64,000 bases of DNA from Microbacterium arborescens (GTDB taxonomy: Bacteria > Actinomycetota > Actinomycetes > Actinomycetales > Microbacteriaceae). Positions 1-7,825 of this stretch are shown here, one piece after another; within the stretch, counting starts at the first letter, position 1, and each line of letters begins with the position of its first letter. The notes under the pieces are model-generated. The model had not been told where the DNA came from. It searched no databases and saw nothing but the letters and a program-made list of their open reading frames with translations. The stretch lies in assembly GCA_003339645.1 (NCBI GenBank), contig QNUV01000021.1:558001-622000 (forward strand), read 5' to 3'. A program made the position numbers and the translations under genes.

Positions 1-171
1 GAGGTCGTACCCGTCGAGGTTCGCCATGCCCTGATCGACGTCGTCCGACACGGCGACATCCCAGTCGCGGTGACGGAGGATGTCGGCGACCTCGGCCCCG
101 ACTTCCGCGAAGGGGTGCCACGGGTCGGCGTACCGCCCCGATCCGGTCAGGACGAGTGCTCGATGTGCCAT
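1..171 (-). CDS. ThuA-like domain protein, 5' part only (cut by window start)
   Basis: The first 57 codons of a minus-strand gene are visible. The protein begins MAHRALVLTGSGRYADPWHP and continues with a hydrophobic strand and an acidic turn (SDDVDQG). This is the opening Rossmann-like strand and loop of the ThuA family, a class-I-glutamine-amidotransferase-like fold often found near sugar-metabolism genes. The active-site region lies outside the window, so function is not settled. It lies downstream of the TetR gene on the same strand with a 96-bp gap, so it may or may not be co-transcribed. The family call rests on a short N-terminus and memory. Confidence 0.6.
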   Translation of the reverse strand, partial: MAHRALVLTGSGRYADPWHPFAEVGAEVADILRHRDWDVAVSDDVDQGMANLDGYDL

Positions 172-267
172 GGCGGTGTCCCCCTCGCGTCTGTGCTCCC
201 ACCGTAGGGGCCCCGCGCCCCTCCCGCCGACGGGTTGAGAATCGACGCCGCCTGTGACACCGCGCGG

Positions 268-894
268 TCAGGGCGCCGTGAGCTCACCCGGCCGGAGCCC
301 GAGGAGAGCCTCGACGGCGGTGGACATGAGGCGGATGCGGGCATCGGCGTCACGCCACGACACGAGAGCGTGGGCGTTGAGCCCATCGATCATCCCGAGC
401 ACCTGGGCCGCGACGGCGACGGGGTCGTCGACCCGAAACGTGCCTGCGTTCACGCCGTCGCGGATGATGCCTTCGAGGAAGGCCGTCCAGGCATCCATCT
501 GCGCGCGCACGCGCTCGGCGAGCGCTTCGTTGCGACGACCGAGCGCCCACGACTGCACCCACACGAGGGTGACATCGGAACGAGTGCCGTCGAGGAGCGT
601 GCGCAGCAGCTCGCGCACCAGCAGCACGCTGTCGGGACTCCTCTCTCGCAGGCGCTCGAGGTCGCTCAGCTCGGCCGCGACGATCGTGTCGAACGCGCCG
701 GCCACGACGTCGTCCATGCTCGGGGCATGATGCGCGACGAGCGCCGACCCGACGCCGACCGACGCCGCGACGGCACGCAGGGTCACCGCGCTCAGTCCCT
801 GCTCGCGGGCGATGCGCTCGGCGGCGGCGGCGATCTGCGCGCGGCGCTGTTCTCCGCTCAGCCGCGCTCGCCCCGCGGAATCCTTTGACGCCAT
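268..894 (-). CDS. TetR/AcrR family transcriptional repressor
   Basis: This 208-aa protein has a TetR N-terminal DNA-binding domain at about residues 12-60 (RRAQIAAAAERIAREQGLSA followed by VTLRAVAASVGVGSALVAHH) and an all-helical C-terminal ligand and dimer domain. The ATG at 894 is chosen because the HTH begins about 12 residues later; the frame stays open further upstream but enters the intergenic operator. It is transcribed divergently from the agmatine deiminase gene, and a perfect 7-2-7 palindrome sits between the two starts. The obvious inference is autorepression plus control of the agmatine deiminase row. The inducer is unknown; agmatine or a related amine is a guess from context. 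Confidence 0.9.
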   Translation of the reverse strand: MASKDSAGRARLSGEQRRAQIAAAAERIAREQGLSAVTLRAVAASVGVGSALVAHHAPSMDDVVAGAFDTIVAAELSDLERLRERSPDSVLLVRELLRTLLDGTRSDVTLVWVQSWALGRRNEALAERVRAQMDAWTAFLEGIIRDGVNAGTFRVDDPVAVAAQVLGMIDGLNAHALVSWRDADARIRLMSTAVEALLGLRPGELTAP

Positions 895-922
895 GCCCGC
901 CAGTCTGTACGCTTCCCAGAAA

Positions 923-938
923 TTGATCAACTGATCAA
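923..938. promoter_or_regulatory. Palindromic operator for the adjacent TetR regulator
   Basis: TTGATCA-AC-TGATCAA is a perfect inverted repeat (arms 923-929 and 932-938) in the 63-bp divergent region between the TetR gene and the agmatine deiminase gene. It ends 19 bp before the deiminase ATG. Size, symmetry and position match TetR-family operators. Binding by this TetR is inferred. Confidence 0.7.
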
Positions 939-957
939 CTGGATCCGGAGGAACGCG

Positions 958-2091
958 ATGCCCTGGAGGATGCCGGCCGAGACCGCGCCGCACGAGCGCA
1001 CCTGGATGGCCTTCCCGCGCGTCGGGTTCACCCTCGGCGACACCGAGGCGGATCGCGCCGAGGGGTACGCCGCCTGGACGGCCGTCGCCCGCGCCGTGGC
1101 CGAGTTCGAGCCGGTCTCGATGCTCGTCGACCCGACCGAGACCGCGCGGGCGCGCGGCCTTCTCGGCAGCGGGATCGACCAGCACGAGACGCCGGTCGAC
1201 GAGTTCTGGATGCGCGACCACGGCCCGACCTTCGTCGTCGACGACGAGCGGCCCGGCGTCCTCGGGGCCGTCGACTGGATCTTCAACGGGTGGGGCGCCC
1301 CCGACTGGGCGGACTGGCGCCTCTCCGCCGAGCACGCCCGCATCATCGCGGCCCACGTCGGGGCGGAGCTCGTCAGCTCGATGCTGGTCAACGAGGGCGG
1401 CGGCATCCACGTCGACGGTGCGGGCACCGTGCTGCTGACCCAGACCGTCCAGCTCGACCCCCGCCGCAATCCCTTCGCCGATCGGACGCGCGTCGAGGCC
1501 GAGATGCTCCGCACGATCGGCGCCGACACGGCCATCTGGCTGCCGCGCGGACTCACGCGCGACTACGACGAGTTCGGCACGAACGGCCACGTCGACATCG
1601 TCGCGACCTTCGCCGCGCCCGGACGGGTGCTCCTGCACGCGCAGCCCGACCCCGCGCACCCCGACCACGCCGTCATGCCCGAGATCCGCGCCGCCCTCGA
1701 GGCGGCGACGGATGCCGCGGGCCGGCGCCTCGAGATCGTCGACCTGCCGGGCCCCGCGCAGCTGCGCGACGACGAGGGCTTCGTCGACTTCAGCTACGTC
1801 AACCACCTCGTCGTCAACGGCGGGGTGATCGCCTGCGGCTTCGGCGACCCCGCGGCCGACGACCGCGCCCGCGGCATCCTCGCCGAGGCCTACCCCGGCC
1901 GCCGCGTCGTGACGGTCGACGCGCGCCCGCTCTTCGCCCGCGGCGGCGGCATCCACTGCATCACCCAGCAACAGCCCGCCCCCGCCCCCTCCCCTTCCCC
2001 CGTCGACTCGCCACATTCTGCGGATGCCGCCCCCGCCGGATCCGCACTTCCTGGCGACTCGACGGTGGGCGCGACGGGGACAGACCGGTGA
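958..2091 (+). CDS. aguA: Agmatine deiminase (agmatine iminohydrolase)
   Basis: This 377-aa cytoplasmic enzyme hydrolyses agmatine to N-carbamoylputrescine and ammonia. It has the peptidyl-arginine-deiminase fold and its catalytic set: Asp87 in MRDHGP, His211 in TNGHVD, and the nucleophile Cys334 in GGGIHCITQQQPA. A clear GGAG Shine-Dalgarno lies just before the ATG at 958. The family normally ends shortly after the Cys motif. Here a Pro/Ala/Ser-rich tail of about 36 residues follows, most of it encoded by a palindromic element (2002-2063). The stop overlaps the amidase GTG (GTGA), so the two genes are translationally coupled. The divergent TetR gene and its operator suggest amine-responsive control. 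Confidence 0.93.
   Translation: MPWRMPAETAPHERTWMAFPRVGFTLGDTEADRAEGYAAWTAVARAVAEFEPVSMLVDPTETARARGLLGSGIDQHETPVDEFWMRDHGPTFVVDDERPGVLGAVDWIFNGWGAPDWADWRLSAEHARIIAAHVGAELVSSMLVNEGGGIHVDGAGTVLLTQTVQLDPRRNPFADRTRVEAEMLRTIGADTAIWLPRGLTRDYDEFGTNGHVDIVATFAAPGRVLLHAQPDPAHPDHAVMPEIRAALEAATDAAGRRLEIVDLPGPAQLRDDEGFVDFSYVNHLVVNGGVIACGFGDPAADDRARGILAEAYPGRRVVTVDARPLFARGGGIHCITQQQPAPAPSPSPVDSPHSADAAPAGSALPGDSTVGATGTDR
2002..2063. repeat. Palindromic element inside the 3' end of aguA
   Basis: The arms 2002-2025 and 2040-2063 are imperfect inverted repeats (shared blocks ATCCGCA, TGGCGA and CGAC when both are read 5'-3' on the same arm), with a 14-bp loop. It lies in frame and encodes about residues 349-369 of the deiminase, after the catalytic core has ended. 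It resembles in size and form the other 62-74-bp palindromes in this window, but the sequence is different. Confidence 0.6.
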
Positions 2092-3809
2092 TCGAGGTCT
2101 GGGAGGCCTCCATCAGCGAGCTGGACGCGGCGCTCGCTCGCGGTGAGACCACCGCGGTCGGGCTCGTCGAGGCGTACCTCGCGCGCATCGACGCTTACGA
2201 CGGCCCGGACACCGCCACCGCGCTCAACGCGATCGTGGTCCGAAACCCCGATGCCCTCGCCGAAGCCCGCGCATCCGATGAGCGTCGCGCGCGCGGCGAG
2301 AGCCGCGGCCCGCTCGACGGCATCCCCTACACCGCGAAGGACAGCTACCTCGTGCGCGGCCTGACCGCGGCCGCCGGAAGCCCCGCGTTCGCCGACCTCG
2401 TCGCCCAGCGCGACGCCTTCACGATCGAGCGGCTGCGGGATGCCGGCGCCATCTGCCTCGGGCTGACCAACATGCCCCCGATGGCCAACGGCGGCATGCA
2501 GCGCGGTCTCTACGGGCGGGCCGAGAGCCCGTACAACGCCGACTATCTGACCGCCCCGTTCGCGTCGGGATCGTCGAACGGCTCGGGGACGGCCACCGCA
2601 GCGAGCTTCGCCGCGTTCGGGCTCGGCGAGGAGACGTGGTCGAGTGGGCGCGGACCGGCCTCGCACAACGCCCTCTGCGCCTACACCCCGTCGCGCGGCG
2701 TGATCTCGGTGCGCGGCAACTGGCCGCTCGTCCCGACGATGGATGTCGTCGTCCCCCACACCCGGACGATGGCCGATCTGCTCGCCGTGCTCGATGTCGT
2801 CGTCGCCGACGATCCCGACCCTCACGGCGACTTCTGGCGGGTGCAGCCCTGGGTCGAGATCCCGACCGCCTCGGCCGTCCGCCCGCAGACCTACCGCGAC
2901 CTCGCGGTCACGGGCCCCGCCGACGCCCGCGCGGTGCTGGCCGGCCGACGCATCGGCATTCCGCGCATGTACATCGGCGCCGATCCGGATGCCGGCACCG
3001 CCGACTCCCCCGGCATCGGCGGGCCGACCGGGCGACGCATCGAGACGCGGCCAAGCGTGATCGCGCTGTGGCGGTCGCTTCGCGCTGAGCTCGAGGCAGC
3101 CGGAGCCGAGGTCGTCGAGACCGACTTCCCCGTCGTGTCGCGCTACGAGAACGACCGGCCCGGCGCGGGGTCCATCGCGACGAACGGTCGCGTGAGCCCC
3201 GAGTACCTGCGCCGCGAGATCGTCGATCTGTCGGCCTGGGCCTGGGACGACTTCCTCCGGGCCAACGGCGACCCCGCCTTCCCCGGCCTCGCGCGCGTCG
3301 ACGGAGCACGGATCTTCCCGCATCCCGACGGCGCCCTGCCCGACCGCTACGACGGATTCGACGACGACATCGCCGGGTATCCCGACTGGGTCCGCGCGCA
3401 CCCGCGCGTCGCGCTCACCGACATCCCGCATCTCGAGGCCGGGCTCCGCGGGCTCGAAGAGACCCGGGCGGTCGACTTCGAGGAGTGGATGGATGTCGAG
3501 GGCCTCGACGCCGTCGCCTTCCCCGCCGTCGCCGATGTCGCACCCGCCGACATGGACGTCAACTCCGCGTCGGCCGGTCTCGGCTGGCGCAACGGCACGT
3601 GGATCGCCAACGGCAATCTCGCCATCCGCCACCTGGGCATCCCGACGGTGACGGTTCCGATGGGACTCCTCCCCGACATCGGGATGCCGGTCGGCCTGAC
3701 GATCGCCGGGCGCGCGTACGACGACAGCGCGCTGCTGCGGCTCGGGGCGGCCGTCGAGGCGATCGCTCCGCGGCGGGTCGCACCGCCGCGAACTCCGCCG
3801 CTGACCTGA
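2088..3809 (+). CDS. Amidase signature family hydrolase
   Basis: This 573-aa protein begins with GTG at 2088, overlapping the aguA stop. The amidase-signature fold is recognised from Lys84 (IPYTAKDSY), the Ser-rich segment near residues 160-167 (ASGSSNGS) and the likely nucleophile near Ser186 (EETWSSGRGPAS). The usual TGGSIRxPA stretch is altered to TWSSGRGPA, which fits a divergent subfamily. C-terminal blocks such as IPTVTVPMG are typical of amidases. Coupling to agmatine deiminase suggests it may act on N-carbamoylputrescine or a related amide. That step is normally done by a nitrilase-family enzyme, so this is inference from context. No signal peptide is seen. Confidence 0.88.
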   Translation: MIEVWEASISELDAALARGETTAVGLVEAYLARIDAYDGPDTATALNAIVVRNPDALAEARASDERRARGESRGPLDGIPYTAKDSYLVRGLTAAAGSPAFADLVAQRDAFTIERLRDAGAICLGLTNMPPMANGGMQRGLYGRAESPYNADYLTAPFASGSSNGSGTATAASFAAFGLGEETWSSGRGPASHNALCAYTPSRGVISVRGNWPLVPTMDVVVPHTRTMADLLAVLDVVVADDPDPHGDFWRVQPWVEIPTASAVRPQTYRDLAVTGPADARAVLAGRRIGIPRMYIGADPDAGTADSPGIGGPTGRRIETRPSVIALWRSLRAELEAAGAEVVETDFPVVSRYENDRPGAGSIATNGRVSPEYLRREIVDLSAWAWDDFLRANGDPAFPGLARVDGARIFPHPDGALPDRYDGFDDDIAGYPDWVRAHPRVALTDIPHLEAGLRGLEETRAVDFEEWMDVEGLDAVAFPAVADVAPADMDVNSASAGLGWRNGTWIANGNLAIRHLGIPTVTVPMGLLPDIGMPVGLTIAGRAYDDSALLRLGAAVEAIAPRRVAPPRTPPLT

Positions 3810-3877
3810 TCCATCCGCCGGGCACCGACCTGTCCCGCACCGCCCCGACGGAACTACCCTCGACGCAAGGAGGACCC

Positions 3878-5245
3878 ATGACCGAGCGCTTCCCCGCCCG
3901 CATGCACGACGTCACCGATGAGACCCGCGCGATCGTCGACCTCGTGCTGGAGTATTCGCGCGGCCGGCTCCTCGCCGAGGACACCCCGCTCGACAAGCCC
4001 CTGCCACCGTCCGAACTGCGGCGCCTGGCCGGCCGGACGATCGACGCGGACGGCATCGGCGCCCGCAAGGCCATCGGCGTCTTCGAGCACATCCTCGCGC
4101 CGTCGTGCATCTCGACCGACGACCCCCGCTACCTTTCCTTCATCCCGAGCGCCCCGTCGAAGGCCGCCGCGGCGTTCGATCTCGTCGTCTCGGCGAGCGC
4201 GCTCTACGGCGGGTCGTGGCTCGAGGGCGCCGGAGCGGTGCACGCCGAGAACGAGGTGCTGCGCTGGCTCGCCGACGAGTTCGGGCTGCCCGCGAGCGCC
4301 GGTGGTGTCTTCGTGCAGGGCGGCACGCTCGGCAACCTCTCGGCGCTCGTCGCCGCACGCGAGACCGCCCGCGGGCGCGGCATCCGTCCCGACCGCTGGC
4401 GTGTGGTCTGCAGCGCCGAGGCCCATTCGTCGATCGCGTCGGCCGCTCGGGTCATGGATGTCGAGGTCGTGGCCGTACCCGTGGCCGATGACGGCATGCT
4501 GCGGGGCGAGGCGGTGAGCGCCGCACTCGCGGAGCACGGCGAGAGCGTCTTCGCCGTCGTCGCGACCGCCGGGTCGACGAACTTCGGCATCGTCGACGAC
4601 ATCGCCTCCGTATCGGCTGTCACGCGCGAGCACGGCGTGTGGCTGCACGTCGACGGCGCCTACGGCCTCGCGGCGATGCTCTCCCCGATCGCGCGCCACC
4701 GCTTCGCCGGTGTGGAGAACGCCGACTCGGTCATCGTCGACCCCCACAAGTGGCTGTTCGCGCCGTTCGACGCGTGCGCGCTGATCTACCGCGACCCCGA
4801 GCTCGGGCGACGGGCGCACACGCAGCACGCCGAGTACCTCGACACGCTGACCGAGACCTCCGACTGGAGCCCGTCCGACTACGCCGTGCACCTCACGCGC
4901 CGGCCGCGCGGCCTTCCGCTGTGGTTCTCGCTCGCAACCTATGGCACCGACGTGTACCGCGACGCGATCACGCGGTCGATCGAGCTCGCCGAGCGCATCG
5001 CCGCCGAGATCGAACGCCGCCCGGAGCTCACACTGGTGCGCCGACCTCAGCTCGGTGTCGTCGTCTTCGAGCGGGTCGGGTGGGAGCGGTCCGACTATGC
5101 GCGCTGGTCGTCGGATCTGCTGGAGCGTCAGCACGCGTTCGTCACCCCGAGCAGTCACGCGGGGCGGACGAACGCCCGGTTCGCGATCCTCAACCCCCGC
5201 ACGACGTACGACGACCTGACCGGCATCCTCGACACGATGGTCTGA
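3878..5245 (+). CDS. PLP-dependent group II amino-acid decarboxylase
   Basis: This 455-aa fold-type-I PLP enzyme is in the glutamate/aromatic amino acid decarboxylase group. The Schiff-base lysine is Lys291 in DPHKWLF, the cofactor aspartate is Asp259 in HVDGAYG, and the ring-stacking histidine is probably His183 in AEAHSS. The ATG at 3878 has an AAGGAGG ribosome site 5 bp upstream. The gap to the amidase is 68 bp, so it could be in the same operon. With agmatine deiminase and an amidase upstream, an amine-forming decarboxylase is plausible, but the substrate (aromatic amino acid, arginine or other) cannot be read from sequence. Confidence 0.9.
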   Translation: MTERFPARMHDVTDETRAIVDLVLEYSRGRLLAEDTPLDKPLPPSELRRLAGRTIDADGIGARKAIGVFEHILAPSCISTDDPRYLSFIPSAPSKAAAAFDLVVSASALYGGSWLEGAGAVHAENEVLRWLADEFGLPASAGGVFVQGGTLGNLSALVAARETARGRGIRPDRWRVVCSAEAHSSIASAARVMDVEVVAVPVADDGMLRGEAVSAALAEHGESVFAVVATAGSTNFGIVDDIASVSAVTREHGVWLHVDGAYGLAAMLSPIARHRFAGVENADSVIVDPHKWLFAPFDACALIYRDPELGRRAHTQHAEYLDTLTETSDWSPSDYAVHLTRRPRGLPLWFSLATYGTDVYRDAITRSIELAERIAAEIERRPELTLVRRPQLGVVVFERVGWERSDYARWSSDLLERQHAFVTPSSHAGRTNARFAILNPRTTYDDLTGILDTMV

Positions 5246-5257
5246 TTGACGCGATGG

Positions 5258-5291
5258 GGCCTCATCACGTCGCGCAGGACGACGTGAGGCC
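5258..5291. terminator. Hairpin between convergent genes
   Basis: GGCCTCA (5258-5264) pairs with TGAGGCC (5285-5291), and inside it CGTCG pairs with CGACG after a short bulge. It sits just after the decarboxylase stop and covers the last codons of the convergent minus-strand gene. No T-run is present, so termination is only inferred. Confidence 0.35.
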
Positions 5292-5735
5292 GAGCGCGAC
5301 GGAGAGGAAGCCGATCTGCGCGGTGTTGGTGGCGGCACGCTCCCACCCGCCGGGGCCAACGGCGTACAGGGTGAAGACCGACGAGCCGAGTTCGACGAGG
5401 CTCGGCGCGAGCGATACCGACGTGGCCGTGGCCGGAAGCGTGCCGGAGCGGTTGGAAGAGCCCACGAGCGTCCACCGGTACCCGGTGATATTGCTGCCCA
5501 CCGGTGCCGTGTTCCACCCGACGACCGCGGGAACGAGCAGCCCGGATTGCACGCACCGCACCGCACCGGGCGATGTCACGGTCACGGCCGAGAGGCTCGT
5601 CGAGGCGGCGACCTCGGCGTCGACCCAGGCCGCATCCGTCTCCACCGGCGCGATCAGCCCGACGGCGACGCACCCGGCGAGCGCGAGCCCCGCGGCGACG
5701 AACCACGAACGGCTCCGAGGCCGCGGGGAGCTCAC
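5265..5735 (-). CDS. Exported protein of unknown function, SipW-cluster
   Basis: This 156-aa protein has an N-terminal hydrophobic segment (WFVAAGLALAGCVAVGLI) followed by the segment ETDAAWVDAEV. That is the same kind of A-W-x-D start to the mature part seen in the two other SipW-type substrates of the cluster. The rest is Ser/Thr/Val-rich with two Cys (RCVQSG and the C-terminal SSCAT), which could form a disulphide, and a fibronectin-like beta pattern. Its ATG overlaps the signal peptidase stop by 4 bp (ATGA). It is probably a substrate or partner of that peptidase. Function is unknown. Confidence 0.75.
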   Translation of the reverse strand: MSSPRPRSRSWFVAAGLALAGCVAVGLIAPVETDAAWVDAEVAASTSLSAVTVTSPGAVRCVQSGLLVPAVVGWNTAPVGSNITGYRWTLVGSSNRSGTLPATATSVSLAPSLVELGSSVFTLYAVGPGGWERAATNTAQIGFLSVALGLTSSCAT

Positions 5736-6358
5736 GCGCGCCCCCTCGGCCTACGCCGCCGCGACCGGTCTCCCCGGTCTCGCCGCGGCCAGAAGATCGC
5801 CACGACGAGCACCGTCGCAGCCCCGGTCACCCCGGCCATGACGGGCGGCGTCCCCACGCCGGCGATGAGCGGCGCGATTCCCGGAACCGAGAACATCACG
5901 ATCCGAACGCGCTCCACGTCGTAGGGGAACGGATCCTCGACGACATTCGCGTCGCCGCGCATCGTGATCCGACGCGCCTCGGGGTCACCGTCCGGAACCG
6001 CGACGACACTTGTCACCCGGTGCGTGATCGGCAGCTTGCCCGCGCGCTCGACGGTCACGACGTCACCCACGCGGACCTCGGACGCCGGGATGCCGCGAGC
6101 GACGGCCGCCGCACCGGCGGGGATCGTCGGCGACATCGAGCCGGTGCTGAACAGCGTCACCCGGACGTCGAACACGGCCGCCGCGATCGTCAGCGCGATG
6201 CAGAGCGCTCCTGTTGCCGCAGCGAGCACGAGCATCGCGTCACCGACGCGCGAGAGGGGCCGCCGTCGTGGGGTCACGACCCGCGACGTCCGGGCTTCGG
6301 CGCGGGTCGTCGGCTTCGTCGGCTTCGTCGGCTTCGTCACCGTGGTCGGCGATGTCAT
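5732..6358 (-). CDS. sipW: SipW-type signal peptidase I
   Basis: This 208-aa membrane-bound serine protease cuts signal peptides of exported proteins. After a basic Thr/Lys-rich head it has a TM segment (about residues 41-64) and the nucleophile in TGSMSPTIPAG. The general base is a His in ITHRV where the bacterial type has Lys, which marks the SipW/ER-like subgroup. A conserved acidic motif MRGDAN follows, and a second TM segment lies near the C-terminus. It lies 7 bp after one predicted substrate gene and overlaps another, so all four genes (7654 to 5265) look like one operon. The symbol reflects the subtype. Confidence 0.9.
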   Translation of the reverse strand: MTSPTTVTKPTKPTKPTTRAEARTSRVVTPRRRPLSRVGDAMLVLAAATGALCIALTIAAAVFDVRVTLFSTGSMSPTIPAGAAAVARGIPASEVRVGDVVTVERAGKLPITHRVTSVVAVPDGDPEARRITMRGDANVVEDPFPYDVERVRIVMFSVPGIAPLIAGVGTPPVMAGVTGAATVLVVAIFWPRRDRGDRSRRRRPRGRA

Positions 6359-6365
6359 ACGGATC

Positions 6366-7007
6366 TCAGCTCGCCGATGTTCCCGTGAACGTCCACGTCA
6401 CCGTTCCGGAGGTTCCCTGGAAGGAGTTGGCCGCACCGGGCTGGATGCGCACTTCAACGCAGAAACCGAGCTGCGCCCCCGCGGCGTCGATCGGGTTCGC
6501 GACGATGGTGCCGGGAACCGTGGTCACCGGGATGTAGGTCGAGGCGCTGCCCGCGACGAAGACGGGGGTGCCCGACGTGAACGCTGCGGCATTGCAGGTC
6601 GCGGTGGGGACTGCGGCACTCAGCCGGACTGCGCGGTACTCGAGTGCCGGCGCCAGCCCGCCGGTCGCGGTCGCGGATGTCAGCGAGATCGTGCCCCCGA
6701 CGGTCGAGGCGGGCGACGTGCGCACGTTGATCCAGGCCTGAGCGAGGGCACCCGGTGAGAGCGCACCACCCGAGAAGGTCAGGGTCGCCGCATTCGGCGC
6801 CGTCGCGTGACTCGCGTAGGTCGGAGAGCCAGCCGTCTGCGACTGCGTGTCGAAGACGCTCGCGACGAACGACCCGGTGGCCACCTCGCTGTCGGTCCAG
6901 GCGGCGATCGTCGATGCCGTGCCCACCCCGAGCACGCTTCCCGCCGCGAGGACCGCCAGGACGCGTCGGCGCCGCCACCGGCGTCGCGCATCCCCTCTCG
7001 TCTGCAT
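6366..7007 (-). CDS. SipW-dependent-type exported protein
   Basis: This 213-aa protein begins with a twin-basic head (RRRWRRRRV), then a hydrophobic core and the junction STIAAWTDSEVATGSF. That is the typical SipW-dependent signal followed by an A-W-x-D-S mature start, as in TasA/camelysin-like proteins. The mature part is a beta-rich, Ser/Thr/Gly-rich domain with two cysteines (TATCNAAAF and LGFCVEVR). The ATG at 7007 follows the upstream gene by 8 bp. It probably forms surface material processed by the adjacent peptidase. The precise role (fibre, matrix or adhesion) is inferred from family context only. Confidence 0.82.
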   Translation of the reverse strand: MQTRGDARRRWRRRRVLAVLAAGSVLGVGTASTIAAWTDSEVATGSFVASVFDTQSQTAGSPTYASHATAPNAATLTFSGGALSPGALAQAWINVRTSPASTVGGTISLTSATATGGLAPALEYRAVRLSAAVPTATCNAAAFTSGTPVFVAGSASTYIPVTTVPGTIVANPIDAAGAQLGFCVEVRIQPGAANSFQGTSGTVTWTFTGTSAS

Positions 7008-7015
7008 CCGCGGAA

Positions 7016-7654
7016 TCAGGGCAGCGTGTCGCCCGAGGTACCCGCGAACTCCCACGTGATCGTCCCGGCTTCGCCCTGCTCGATCGCACCGGCAGTGACC
7101 ACGAAGCAGAGGTTCACCGGGGTCCCGGCGGCGGTGAGGTCGAAGACGTCGACGGTTCCGGTCGCGTCGGCGGCACGGTCTGCGACGACCTCCGTGCCCG
7201 TGGGCGGGGTGGCCGCCGAACACGTCACGCCGAAGTCGTCCTCGACGAAAAGCGAGTACGTGAGGTCGTCGCCGATGGCTCCGCCGATGACGTTCTCGAC
7301 AGAGACGGCGGCCTCGTTCGTCGAGGTGCCCGACAGCTGCACGGCGAACGGCGCGTAGACCACGTCATCGGGGGCGAGGGCGTCGGCGTCGAGCGTGAAG
7401 GTGAGGGTCTTACCCGGTGCGGCGGCATCGCTCGTGAACGTCGTCCCGTCGGTGCTGCCCTGGAGGTCGAACGACCCGGCGCCGAACGTTCCCGTGGCGA
7501 ACTCCGAGTCGTTCCAGACAGCGAGCGTGACGATCGCACCGACCCCGAGGACCAGGCCGCCCGCGGCGAGCGCCAGCGCCATCCGCCGGCGGCGCTGCGG
7601 GTCGGGGGACGCATCCGCCCGGGATGGTTCTGCTGATGCGGGTGCGGATGTCAT
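7016..7654 (-). CDS. SipW-dependent-type exported protein (first gene of operon)
   Basis: This 212-aa protein has a charged, disordered head of about 25 residues, a hydrophobic core (ALALAAGGLVLGVGAIVTLA) and the junction VWNDSEFATGTFGAG, which matches the SipW-dependent signal pattern. The mature domain is acidic and beta-rich with two Cys (GVTCSAA and NLCFVV), and its architecture resembles the next gene in the operon. The two substrates probably arose by duplication and diverged. It is the first of four minus-strand genes and should carry the operon promoter in 7655-7825. Confidence 0.82.
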   Translation of the reverse strand: MTSAPASAEPSRADASPDPQRRRRMALALAAGGLVLGVGAIVTLAVWNDSEFATGTFGAGSFDLQGSTDGTTFTSDAAAPGKTLTFTLDADALAPDDVVYAPFAVQLSGTSTNEAAVSVENVIGGAIGDDLTYSLFVEDDFGVTCSAATPPTGTEVVADRAADATGTVDVFDLTAAGTPVNLCFVVTAGAIEQGEAGTITWEFAGTSGDTLP

Positions 7655-7775
7655 GGGCGGGGCTCCTCGGGCGCGACGCGGACGGTTCAGATCCTGAGGA
7701 CTGTAGCCGCGGAATGTGCAGGTCCGAGAGGCTTCCGCGCCGAGACCAGTACACCGGGATTCATCCTCGGCATCC

Positions 7776-7804
7776 CTCAGTAGCCGGGTTCGCCGACTAC
7801 TGAG
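7776..7804. promoter_or_regulatory. Palindrome upstream of the SipW operon
   Basis: CTCAGTAG (7776-7783) and CTACTGAG (7797-7804) form a perfect inverted repeat, extended inward by CGG and CCG. It lies about 120-150 bp upstream of the SipW operon start and 22 bp after the end of the lipoprotein gene. It could be an operator or a terminator stem. No T-run follows. The rest of 7655-7825 shows no gene. Confidence 0.4.
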
Positions 7805-7825
7805 ACCCGCGCCCCGAACTCAGCG

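Noticed and set aside
1290-2087. In-frame extension of the amidase upstream into aguA.
   Set aside because: Reads as Arg/Pro/Ala-rich shadow of aguA; the GTG at 2088 begins the real protein.
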